From Lumbricus rubellus (Eukaryota > Annelida > Clitellata > Crassiclitellata > Lumbricidae): 64,000 bases of DNA. Position 1 is the stretch's first letter. The number at the start of each line of letters is the position of its first letter. A program made the translations under genes and the position numbers. Positions 47,288 through 54,816 of this stretch are shown here, piece by piece. Location of the stretch: NCBI GenBank assembly GCA_945859605.1, contig OX243815.1, positions 38,323,165 through 38,387,164 on the forward strand, read 5' to 3'. The notes below the pieces were generated by a model. It was given only the letters and a program-made list of their open reading frames with translations. It did no database searches and was not told the origin of the DNA.

Positions 47288-47815
47288 ACACCGTGTCTCA
47301 AAACAAACTGTGCCAAATTGTTTCTGTCAGAACTTCGTCAAATTTCCACCAATCTTAATAACTTTTGGCAGGTAGATGGCAAAATGGCTGATATTTTATG
47401 CCATATATGAATTTTCCACCTCACCTGACTCATACCACCGCACTACCTTGTTAAACACACATGTTCCAATTTCTCATATAACGCTTAAATTTTAATGCTT
47501 CCAACAAACTATCTGACGACTGAATTAGCACGCAATAAAATAAAATTGCAGAGTTTCTTAATTGTTATGACAGATCTGCTTAAAGGTGTTAGAATTGGTG
47601 CTCGAAATGTGCCCCGCATGCACGGACACAAGCGCTAAGACGGCGACGCCACTGGTCGATAGCACCATCAACAATCGACTGGTCAAAGCGCGCCCACTCG
47701 TCGATCAGGCGCGTTTTGAGTTCGTCGACACTGTCTATTCTGGACCGGTAAACCTTCTCCTGCAGCACACTCCATATGCTATAGTCGACCGGAGTAGAAC
47801 AGGAAGAAGGCATTT
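47288..47815 (-). mobile_element. Truncated Tc1/mariner remnant with transposase C-terminus
   Basis: A TA followed by CACCGTGTCTCAAAACAAAC gives one terminal end. The minus strand at about 47589-47800 reads PVDYSIWSVLQEKVYRSRI, DELKTRLIDEWARFDQSIVD and RRRLSACVRACGAHFEHQF, stop. This is the C-terminal third of a mariner-type transposase, family-related to 34044-34866. The other end is missing. Confidence 0.8.
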
Positions 47816-47995
47816 GACTCATTTGACCAGTACAGCCTTGACCTTCGCCCATTTGACCAGTACAGCCTTGACCTTCGCCCATTTGACCAGTACAGCCTTA
47901 AAAAGTAAAAAAGTAAAAAAAGTAAAAAAGTAAAAAAGTAAAAAAAGTAAAAAAAGTAAAAAAGTAAAAAAGTAAAAAAAATTTTTCTCTGGCGT
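47812..47995. repeat. 30-bp triplicate followed by AAAAAGT run
   Basis: CATTTGACCAGTACAGCCTT with GACCTTCGCC is present three times (47816-47900, the first unit partial). About ten units of (A)5-6GT follow. This is the left edge of Polinton element 1; a true terminal inverted repeat could not be recognised. Confidence 0.8.
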
Positions 47996-48002
47996 ATACA
48001 AA

Positions 48003-48320
48003 ATGGACTACTCGAAAAAAACTGTTACTGAATTACGAAAAATCGCCGAGCGCAGCGGCAAGCATGCATATTTTACAAGACGGTGGATAGCGAAGTTCAT
48101 TGCTAAAATTGACGCCCACACCCGCGAATGCTACGACGATGAATGCTCATGCAAGAATCCGCAGCCGGATCGACAACAAGGGCCAGGCACGATTACCGTC
48201 GTTCGTCGTCGGCGCAATGGCAACTCACCCCCGTGTGATGTTAGTTTGATCGACAACGAGATCATCGTCGTTAATTGTCAATGCAATGGCAACTCATGCC
48301 TGTGTGATGTAAGAGCGTGA
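48003..48320 (+). CDS. Small SAP-like protein
   Basis: 105 aa. The first 37 residues (KKTVTELRKIAERSGKHAYF, then KFIAKI) fit the helix-turn-helix of a SAP/Rho-N type DNA-binding domain. The remainder has a Cys-rich CYDDECSC motif and two loose repeats with RNGNS..CDV and CNGNS.LCDV, possibly metal-binding. The start ACAAAATGG matches the other element genes. It converges on the integrase gene (68 bp between stops). SAP-like small proteins are common at Polinton ends (family knowledge); the exact role is unknown. Confidence 0.7.
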   Translation: MDYSKKTVTELRKIAERSGKHAYFTRRWIAKFIAKIDAHTRECYDDECSCKNPQPDRQQGPGTITVVRRRRNGNSPPCDVSLIDNEIIVVNCQCNGNSCLCDVRA

Positions 48321-48388
48321 GTGAACTCCGACATAGATACGGGATTACAATATCGCAAACGATTTTACACCGTTGGTTTATAATCGTC

Positions 48389-49342
48389 TCACAATGTCAT
48401 CAAGTTTTCGTTATTAATCCAAGAATTGAACGAGTCTGGGTAGCCTAACCACTTCACGAGTGATTTCTTCCCGCGTTTCCTAATCACTTTTTCGATTCTA
48501 AATATTTCTTGAGTTGTTTTCTGTAGCTCCTGCTCGTAAAAAGAGCCTTGTATTTCCTCACCAGCAGAATCAGTAATCTTGTAAGTTGGCGGATCTGTAT
48601 ATTGAACCTGAGATACTACAAAAACCTCCTCCACCCATCTAGTCGTATAACCCTTCTCAAAAATGTTCTTCTTCCTAGTTATTCTGACTCGATCGCCGAT
48701 TGTAAACTTTGGTGTAATAGGCTCTGAAATCTCATCACCGTATAAATTCATAAATACCGTCTTTTCGTTCACTTTCATACTAGCCTTCGCGGGAGTCATT
48801 TTGATTGAAGAATGTCTCGTGTCATTATAATTACTAACCATCTCATCTAATACATCGATATATCTTCTAGTTGAATTAGCTGTGAAGTACTTGAACATCT
48901 TCTCTTTCATCGTACGCACCCATCTTTCTACGATACAACTTTTGCTCTCGTTCTCAGTAGAATATAGCTCGACTAAATTCTTTACGTTTTTGTTATAAAA
49001 TTCTTTCCCTTTGTCGCACCAAACTTTGACTGGCTGTCGACCACCCCCGAGTATCTTCACGAACCCATCGGCTGTAGACTTCCCACTCTTGTCATGTAAT
49101 GGAACGATCCACCCATACTTGGAAAACACATCTATGACGGTCAATAGAAATTTCACACCATCATTATCTCTAGCGAAAGCCTGCATGTCGATTAGATCTG
49201 CCGCCCAAATCTGGTCAATCCCCCCAACACGGACCCGCCTCGTCCTAAAATTTCTCACTACTGGTTTGTGTAATTCATTCGCTAATTGATTAGTCCATTT
49301 CGGGACCTGCTGTAATTCTTGGCTTTTTTTAAACCCAAACCT
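48389..49342 (-). CDS. Polinton integrase (DDE, with chromodomain)
   Basis: Retrovirus-type integrase. Catalytic residues are Asp in WAADLIDMQ, Asp in VWCDKGKEF and Glu in CIVERWVRTMKEK. The RNase H-like core is followed by a DRVRITRKK SH3-like segment and a C-terminal chromodomain (RIEKVIRKRGKKSLVKWLGY). The frame is open upstream of the first in-frame NTG (49258) to about 49345, where LQQVPKWTNQLANELHKPV is the usual lead-in to the core. It overlaps the end of the PLA2-like gene, so the true start is unclear, and no HHCC zinc domain is visible. The second Asp and the Glu are separated by only 28 residues instead of the usual 35 or so. Confidence 0.92.
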   Translation of the reverse strand, partial: RFGFKKSQELQQVPKWTNQLANELHKPVVRNFRTRRVRVGGIDQIWAADLIDMQAFARDNDGVKFLLTVIDVFSKYGWIVPLHDKSGKSTADGFVKILGGGRQPVKVWCDKGKEFYNKNVKNLVELYSTENESKSCIVERWVRTMKEKMFKYFTANSTRRYIDVLDEMVSNYNDTRHSSIKMTPAKASMKVNEKTVFMNLYGDEISEPITPKFTIGDRVRITRKKNIFEKGYTTRWVEEVFVVSQVQYTDPPTYKITDSAGEEIQGSFYEQELQKTTQEIFRIEKVIRKRGKKSLVKWLGYPDSFNSWINNENLMTL

Positions 49343-49351
49343 AGGCTTGTT

Positions 49352-49843
49352 TTAGCTGACAAGATGGGTTTGACTATCGCCCTCTCTACGTCGTTCCCGC
49401 AGACTTGGATTAGGTATATTATTCAACTGGTTTATCATTGCTCTATCAGCGACATTCCTAGAAGCCGTATCAGTGTGTTGATTGTATGCCAGGTCATGTA
49501 CGTATGCAGCGCTATCTACCCTGTTTATAGGTTTGCTCCAATCTTTGGGGGTTTCGTTGGGATTCAGACGCAAATCTAGTCTAGTACCAGGGCCAGTAAA
49601 CTGATGGCCTGGCAAATGTAATTCGCCCGGAAATTTAGCCCAAGGTAGCTTAATGTTGCTAGTGGCAGCGTTCAGCGAACTAACTAGATCCCCACCTTGC
49701 GCAACAGCAGACGCCTTCACGAATTGAGTTTTTGTTTTCCCGCATACGACGCAAACACCTCTGAGCATCGATCTCCCATTATTAGCCACGGCGTTCTGCA
49801 CATCTGTCGTCTGGGTCTGTTTTTTACATTTTACGCAATACAT
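49352..49843 (-). pseudogene. Zinc-ribbon + phospholipase A2-like protein, frameshifted near its end
   Basis: The start is at 49843 (MYCVKC). Residues 1-36 form a four-Cys zinc ribbon (CVKC ... CVVC) of the DUF5679 type. Residues 67-125 resemble the PLA2 domain of parvovirus VP1: calcium-loop GPGT, then VDSAAYVHDLAY with the His-Asp catalytic pair at 116-117. Parvoviruses use this enzyme to leave endosomes; a matching role here is inference. Compared with the counterpart at 62728-63264, the last 20 or so residues are read in another frame after about 49398, consistent with a 1-nt insertion or deletion. The catalytic region is upstream of the break and intact. Confidence 0.82.
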
Positions 49844-49871
49844 TTCGTTTTTAATAATATATATTTTTAAA
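49844..49871. promoter_or_regulatory. Bidirectional TA-rich promoter, element 1
   Basis: Only 28 bp separate the PLA2-like ATG (-) and the ATPase ATG (+). The spacer is almost pure A/T (TTAATAATATATATTTTTAA). Both genes start right after an A run. Confidence 0.6.
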
Positions 49872-50660
49872 ATGGAGATTAGAGATATGAGTTGGGGCAC
49901 AGCGCTCTCGAAAAGATTCAATAATCCGTTGTTACCCAAAAGCATACGTGGTTTGATAGTTGGGAAATCGGCGTGCGGAAAAACAACGCTTCTTCTCAAT
50001 CTTTTACTCAGGCCAGACTGGTTGGATTATAATAACTTGCAGGTATTCGGTACTTCTCTGTTTCAACCGGAATATCGCATTATTAAAAAAGCATACGAAG
50101 AAAAATTGCCGAAAGAAGCGATCGTTCGGCTGTTTGAGCACCGAGATGAAATCGTGGGCCTAAATGCGTCGCCAGACTTCGTTATGGAGGAAATGGCAAA
50201 AAACTTGGAAGCTAAATCTGATATAATTGCTAAGTTCTTTGAGAGCGCCGACGATGTACCGGACCCGAGAGATTTGAGCGCTGAAAAGAAGAACCTGATG
50301 ATTTTTGATGATCTTCAATTGGAAAAACAAAACAAATGTGAAACGTATTACAATCGGGGGAGGCATAGTAATGTAGATTGTTTTTACCTCGCCCAGAATT
50401 ATTTCAAATTACCGCGCCAAACAATCAGAGAAAACGCGAACTTTATTTGCCTGTTCAAACAAGACCTGAAAAATTGTAATCATATTTACAACGATCACGT
50501 GAGTACAGACATGTCGAAAGATGAATTTAGAAAACTATGCAAAACAGTATGGGAACAACCTCATAGATTCGTGGTTTTAGACCTGACTAGCGACAAGTAC
50601 AATGGTAAATACCGAAGCGGACTCGACGAATTTTATATAATCGAGGATCCGCCATTGTAA
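49872..50660 (+). CDS. DNA-packaging ATPase (FtsK/HerA, A32-like)
   Basis: 262 aa. Walker A GKSACGKT (residues 31-38) and Walker B NLMIFDD (141-147) are followed by HSNVDCFYLAQNYFKLP, the sensor/arginine-finger region typical of the Polinton and poxvirus A32-type packaging ATPases. The enzyme is expected to pump DNA into preformed capsids. The length is normal and the frame intact. The start TTTTAAAATGGAG fits the element-wide context. It is closely matched by the partial ATPase at 63285. Confidence 0.95.
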   Translation: MEIRDMSWGTALSKRFNNPLLPKSIRGLIVGKSACGKTTLLLNLLLRPDWLDYNNLQVFGTSLFQPEYRIIKKAYEEKLPKEAIVRLFEHRDEIVGLNASPDFVMEEMAKNLEAKSDIIAKFFESADDVPDPRDLSAEKKNLMIFDDLQLEKQNKCETYYNRGRHSNVDCFYLAQNYFKLPRQTIRENANFICLFKQDLKNCNHIYNDHVSTDMSKDEFRKLCKTVWEQPHRFVVLDLTSDKYNGKYRSGLDEFYIIEDPPL

Positions 50661-50680
50661 AATTGTATTGTATAGTAAAA

Positions 50681-51478
50681 ATGGAATCATCGCTTCTCAA
50701 ACAGATATCGGAAAACACGGAAAAGACGGCCTGTAACACGGAACCAAAAACATCATTTTCCATTTTTCTCAGCGAAAAGAGCACGCGAATCAGAACGAAG
50801 TTTAATCCACTACTCGAACTGGAGAAGAATAAGAAATATGAAATGGCCTTAGTTGCCCTCGAGACGTACTATTCTTTTCCAAATATCGATGCGACAAACA
50901 ACGGCTTCAGGTATTCGCCGAATTCCGGCACAGATTGGGTAAACATTGAAGTTCCAGAGGGTTGCTATGAAATAACGGATATCAACGAATATATACAGAG
51001 GGTCATGAAGGGGAATGGACATTACGACGGAGTAAATGGAGAATACTGTATCTCAATAGCACCAAACACCAATACGCTGAGGTCTGTGGTAAATATATCG
51101 GCGGCAGGTTATATGGTTGACTTTACGCCAAAGAATTCGATCGGAAGGGTTCTAGGGTTTGACAAATGGATCTATAGGGATGGCTATAATGAATCAGAGG
51201 ACTTGGTAAATATAATGAGTGTAAGCAGCCTGAGAGTGACCAGCGACATTATCGGGTCTTCGTACACTAACGGAACATCGGAAAACGTGATATATTCTTT
51301 TTTCCCAAACGTAGGCCCGGGTTACAAGATTATCGAAGTGCCGCATAATTTGATATATCTCCCGATTTTGCTATCTACAATTTCGACGATGGAAACGAGG
51401 CTCACAGACCAACACGGGAACCTACTAAATCTTCGAGGTGAGGAATTGGCGATTCGATTTCACATCAGGGAAGTTTGA
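50681..51478 (+). CDS. Minor capsid (penton-type) protein
   Basis: 265 aa from the ATG in TAGTAAAAATGG. A hydrophilic N-terminus precedes a single jelly-roll-like region. YSFFPNVGPGYKIIEVPHN and LTDQHGNLLNLRGEELAIRF match the conserved end of Polinton minor capsid proteins (PX of the older nomenclature). It would occupy the capsid vertices. It follows the ATPase after 20 bp. Confidence 0.9.
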   Translation: MESSLLKQISENTEKTACNTEPKTSFSIFLSEKSTRIRTKFNPLLELEKNKKYEMALVALETYYSFPNIDATNNGFRYSPNSGTDWVNIEVPEGCYEITDINEYIQRVMKGNGHYDGVNGEYCISIAPNTNTLRSVVNISAAGYMVDFTPKNSIGRVLGFDKWIYRDGYNESEDLVNIMSVSSLRVTSDIIGSSYTNGTSENVIYSFFPNVGPGYKIIEVPHNLIYLPILLSTISTMETRLTDQHGNLLNLRGEELAIRFHIREV

Positions 51479-51502
51479 AAGTTTTTGTAATTTATTATTA
51501 AA

Positions 51503-52099
51503 ATGAATCGTTACATGGGCGTAAAAGTTAATATTTCAGAAGCGCAACAAGACAAAATTAAAAGATCACTTCAAGCGGGGAGCGGCGTGAGTATCAAACT
51601 ATCGCACGATGATTTGAATGGCGAACACGTTTTGGCTCTCACCCAGGCGCAAATCAATAAAATGGCGGCAGCCTACCAAAAAGGAACTGGCATGATTATT
51701 AAAATGAGTAAAACGCAATTGGAGAACAACAAGAAAGTCGAAGGTGGATTCATAGGCGCTATACTTCCGTTTCTAGCGACAGCGGGACGGTTCCTTCTTG
51801 GTAGCGTACTGCCAAGTTTAGCACAGGGTGCATTAGGTGGGTTAGGTGCTGCGGCTGGGTCGAAACTTGTCGATAAAATCAGCGGTTCGGGTGTAATGTA
51901 TGTCAAGAAAGGTGACATGGCGTGTAAAATAAGAGCGGCCGGATCTGGTTTGTACTTGTCTCCGTGGCAAAAAGGTAGCTCGATAATGGGATCTGGGCTT
52001 TACATGAAAACAGGGTCGGGCTATGTGAGTGGCGAAGGACTTTTGCTCGGCCCCAACTCGCCGTTTCGAAACATTCCGATTCTCGGCATGATATTATAA
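51503..52099 (+). CDS. Small virion protein with glycine-rich hydrophobic segment
   Basis: 198 aa. The N-terminal half (VNISEAQQDKIKRSL, LTQAQINKMAAAYQKG, KMSKTQLENNKK) has two repeat-like helical units. A glycine/alanine-rich hydrophobic segment follows (GGFIGAILPFLATAGRFLLG to AAAGSKLVDKI), then a Gly/Ser/Leu-rich tail ending FRNIPILGMIL. This is the pattern of the adenovirus pX/pVI-like, membrane-active core proteins of adintoviruses; the homology is by pattern only. Confidence 0.65.
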   Translation: MNRYMGVKVNISEAQQDKIKRSLQAGSGVSIKLSHDDLNGEHVLALTQAQINKMAAAYQKGTGMIIKMSKTQLENNKKVEGGFIGAILPFLATAGRFLLGSVLPSLAQGALGGLGAAAGSKLVDKISGSGVMYVKKGDMACKIRAAGSGLYLSPWQKGSSIMGSGLYMKTGSGYVSGEGLLLGPNSPFRNIPILGMIL

Positions 52100-52114
52100 A
52101 TTATCATATGTAAA

Positions 52115-52513
52115 ATGTCGAGACCAATACACAAATTTGGAACTAAACCAACTAGACCGGTAGAGGTTAGAACGCAGCCCGTTTCAGTCTTTTGGAAGAT
52201 TACGAGCGATGCTACTCGCGTCCCAGTAAGACAACTAGGAGGTCTGCGATGGGAGATTTTTGCGCAAAATGATATCACGATACAACCAAAGACAGCAAAT
52301 ACGCTAAGGCTTGGACTCGGTGTAGAAATGGCGGCCGGTCTTTGTCTCGTTTCCCTCAGACAGGCTATCAAAGAACGACGATGCAGCCTACTAGACGGAG
52401 TGATTTCAGAAGATGTGATTGATGATATCATAGTTTCCATTCAAAACAACTCCGATTCGGCGGTAACGATAAACGAAGGAGATTCGCTATGCTGTGTAAA
52501 CTATCAACGGTAA
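52115..52513 (+). CDS. dUTPase-fold-like protein without catalytic motifs
   Basis: 132 aa. The arrangement GLRWEIFAQNDITIQPKTAN, LGVEMAAGLCLVSLRQ, LLDGVISEDVIDDIIVSIQN and INEGDSLCC follows the trimeric dUTPase fold: motif 1 zone, beta strand, motif 2 zone, the GVIDxDY zone, then N-x-S and the final GD. The catalytic Asp/Tyr of motif 3, the PRSG of motif 2 and the Asp of motif 1 are all replaced. A structural or host-interaction role is more likely than dUTP hydrolysis (inference). It lies between virion genes, with a TATGTAAAATG start. Confidence 0.6.
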   Translation: MSRPIHKFGTKPTRPVEVRTQPVSVFWKITSDATRVPVRQLGGLRWEIFAQNDITIQPKTANTLRLGLGVEMAAGLCLVSLRQAIKERRCSLLDGVISEDVIDDIIVSIQNNSDSAVTINEGDSLCCVNYQR

Positions 52514-52542
52514 AAAAATATATATTGCTAATAAATAAAAGA

Positions 52543-53241
52543 ATGGAATACGAAGGCATCAAACTCTATCCAAACCTAACAAATATAACACCCTCCGCGC
52601 CGGAAGGTGAAATACAAATAGCCGCAGGGTCCGCACAAACGTATCGACTTCAGAAGATTAGCGAAATCAAAAAGGAGATCGAGCAAGAACGCGACAAAAG
52701 AGCAGCGTTGAGTAAAAAGTACCATAGAAGTGTGAGCGTAATCGGCGTAGTAGACAACGTCCTCATGGCGATCACGATGGGGCTCGGAATTTCGGGAATC
52801 GGTGTACTAGCCACCATAATTGCAACCCCCATCGCTATTGCTATGGAAGGGACAGCGCTAGGTGCGGGGCTATTGAGTATAATTGGCAGCCGAATCTGTA
52901 AAAAGCTCGCCCTGAAGGCGGAGAAGCATGAAAAGATCAAAACGCTAGCTGACGCGAAGCTCAACACGATCAGCGACCATATTTCAAAAGCACTCGTGGA
53001 TGATCACATTTCAGACGAGGAATATTCTCTGATTCTAAGCGAGATTGAAAAATTCAATGGCATGAAAGAAGAAATCAAAAGTAAGTCGAAAGTTGCGGTC
53101 GCCGCGATGGATGAGGAAACGAAACAATCACTCATCGATCGGGGAAGAGAAGAGGTCAGGCAGTCCTTTCAAAGCATGTTTGAGAAAAATACTGAATCTG
53201 TGAAAAAGACGACTAACGTGAACATGTACGAAATCATGTAG
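52543..53241 (+). CDS. Membrane/coiled-coil protein, conserved in Polintons
   Basis: 232 aa from the ATG at 52543 (an upstream in-frame start at 52489 would overlap the previous gene and lacks the element's start context). The order is a Pro-rich leader, a charged helix (EIKKEIEQERDKRAALSKKY), a two-part hydrophobic hairpin (VLMAITMGLGISGIGVLATI and AMEGTALGAGLLSIIGS), then a long charged helical tail (KALVDDHISDEEYSLILSEI). Proteins of this build occur in many invertebrate genomes; I know no function. A virion-membrane or assembly role is possible. Confidence 0.7.
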   Translation: MEYEGIKLYPNLTNITPSAPEGEIQIAAGSAQTYRLQKISEIKKEIEQERDKRAALSKKYHRSVSVIGVVDNVLMAITMGLGISGIGVLATIIATPIAIAMEGTALGAGLLSIIGSRICKKLALKAEKHEKIKTLADAKLNTISDHISKALVDDHISDEEYSLILSEIEKFNGMKEEIKSKSKVAVAAMDEETKQSLIDRGREEVRQSFQSMFEKNTESVKKTTNVNMYEIM

Positions 53242-53405
53242 ACTTGTAGAGTTTTGTAGACCTATGTAGACCTATGTAGACCTATGTCGCTATGTCTGAA
53301 AATACGTCTAACTTGTGTTTTTACACATGTCGAAAAACATGTAGAAAAACTCGTCTAGAAACACGCCGAAAAACATGTCGAAAAACATTAAATTTTTTAT
53401 TAAAA
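53242..53405. repeat. Short direct repeats in an intergenic spacer (or N-terminal extension)
   Basis: GTAGACCTAT is repeated three times (53257-53285), and (A)CATGTCGAAAA-type units occur about five times (53325-53385). From an ATG at 53292 the second set is open and in frame with the next gene, coding a C-R-K-T repeat. Confidence 0.75.
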
Positions 53406-54311
53406 ATGTCGTTTCTAAAGATAGATGACCCGGCGAAAAGAAATTTCATGGTCGAAGAGTTTCTGAAGTCCAAGAAGAATATTCAACAGAACTTTTTATC
53501 AGAGAGATTGGGGGATTCGGGGCTGCAACAAGAATTAACCAAGCTGTACAAGCCTATCGTCGATTCGCAATCCGCAATTTCCAAAGAGCAAAATGTCTTA
53601 CTATCCGCCATCAAAGAAAACTCGATAGCTACTACAAACGCACTACAGACGCTACCCGCTTCGTTGAAGATTCAATTTCCTCAGTATCCCTCGATAGAAG
53701 CGTATAGCGACGATCCGACTGAGGATATTAGAACTTTAGAATTAGGTGATGTAGCCACCAAGTACCTTCATCAATACGCCTCCGATAGAAAAATCGTAGA
53801 CACGACGTTCGGAATACGATCAAAAAATGGACAGTTCTACATCGGCGACGCTCTGATTTTTATTCAAGGAGACGATGTGACGGTTGGAAATAAGACGTAT
53901 AGCGGAACACCGGGGCTTTGGGAGTTGTTGACGATGAAACAGCCGAACACGTCGATATACGATAATAATGATAGAGACGATTACGCCGAGATTCTACTCG
54001 CGTCGGATGCTATCAGACAGCCAAAAAATCCCAACAAACCCAAAGCATCTTCGAGCGTCAAATATCGGGAAATTATCAAACCGATATGGGAAAAGAGGGC
54101 TCGCAATACACCGACAGCGGGTAAAGGCGTCGGCGTAATCGTCATATCCGAAGATCCAAACGTGTTAGCGAAACAGCTAGAACTACGATTTCAAAGCTTC
54201 AAAGCAGGCAATACCGGCGTGAGAAACGAGATCGTGGCGATGTGCGACGCGTTATTGAGGCAGGAAGTGCTGAGTAAAGATGCTTACAAAAATATAATGA
54301 TGACATTGTAA
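53406..54311 (+). CDS. Polinton-associated protein (DUF8207-like)
   Basis: 301 aa from the ATG in TTATTAAAAATG. Helical N-terminus (FMVEEFLKSKKNIQQNF), then a compact domain with GDALIFIQGDDVTVGNKTYS and GTPGLWELLTMKQPN. The tail has YREIIKPIWEKR and PTAGKGVGVIVISEDPNVL. The GTPGLWELLT wording is a well-known signature of a protein found beside Polinton genes in arthropods and cnidarians (I recall it as DUF8207). The function is not known. An in-frame extension of 38 residues from 53292 is possible. Confidence 0.75.
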   Translation: MSFLKIDDPAKRNFMVEEFLKSKKNIQQNFLSERLGDSGLQQELTKLYKPIVDSQSAISKEQNVLLSAIKENSIATTNALQTLPASLKIQFPQYPSIEAYSDDPTEDIRTLELGDVATKYLHQYASDRKIVDTTFGIRSKNGQFYIGDALIFIQGDDVTVGNKTYSGTPGLWELLTMKQPNTSIYDNNDRDDYAEILLASDAIRQPKNPNKPKASSSVKYREIIKPIWEKRARNTPTAGKGVGVIVISEDPNVLAKQLELRFQSFKAGNTGVRNEIVAMCDALLRQEVLSKDAYKNIMMTL

Positions 54312-54323
54312 AATGCAGAAAAA

Positions 54324-54791
54324 ATGCAAGTCATTAATAGAAGGAGGTATAGAAAACAATACGTTATCGGAGGATCGGGAATATTCGATACAATTTCAGG
54401 ATTTTTCAAACGACTAGTAACGTCGAACGCCGCCAAACAATTAGCAACGACCGCTCTCAGCGCGAGTAAAGACGTGGCGAAAGAAATTGGGAAAAAAGCC
54501 ATCGATGTTGGGAAAACAACCGCAATCGACGCCGGCAAACGATTAGTGGACAAAGCAGTGACCAAACTGTTTACGACTCCTACTCCTGCTCCTACTCCCA
54601 CCTCCAAGAAAATTACGCCAGAAACTAGACAAATTTTAGAGCGGCTGAGTGGCGTCGGCAGCGTCGGGTCGATCTCGAATATCCCGAATATTAATAATCT
54701 GATGATGGGGGATGGTCTGAAGAAGAACGGCGCCATGTCGATACAAGATTTAGTACGCACGCTAAACGGCGCCGGAATGAAGGTCGCGTAA
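54324..54791 (+). CDS. Small basic, Ala/Lys-rich virion-type protein
   Basis: 155 aa. A basic start (NRRRYRKQY) and GGSGIF lead to an amphipathic Ala/Lys helix (AKQLATTALSASKDVAKEI to AGKRLVDKAV). Then comes a Thr/Pro hinge (TPTPAPTPT) and a short conserved-looking end (SIQDLVRTLNGAGMKVA). It resembles small core or cement proteins in composition; no family was recognised. Confidence 0.6.
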   Translation: MQVINRRRYRKQYVIGGSGIFDTISGFFKRLVTSNAAKQLATTALSASKDVAKEIGKKAIDVGKTTAIDAGKRLVDKAVTKLFTTPTPAPTPTSKKITPETRQILERLSGVGSVGSISNIPNINNLMMGDGLKKNGAMSIQDLVRTLNGAGMKVA

Positions 54792-54816
54792 AAAATATTG
54801 TCGCGTAGTAGTAAAA

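Noticed and set aside
47138..47410. Plus-strand frames rich in C, V, Y and M
   Set aside because: Translated microsatellite.
54313..54420. Alternative ATG at 54313 before the small basic protein
   Set aside because: It opens a short frame that ends at about 54417; the ATG at 54324 opens the full 155-codon frame.
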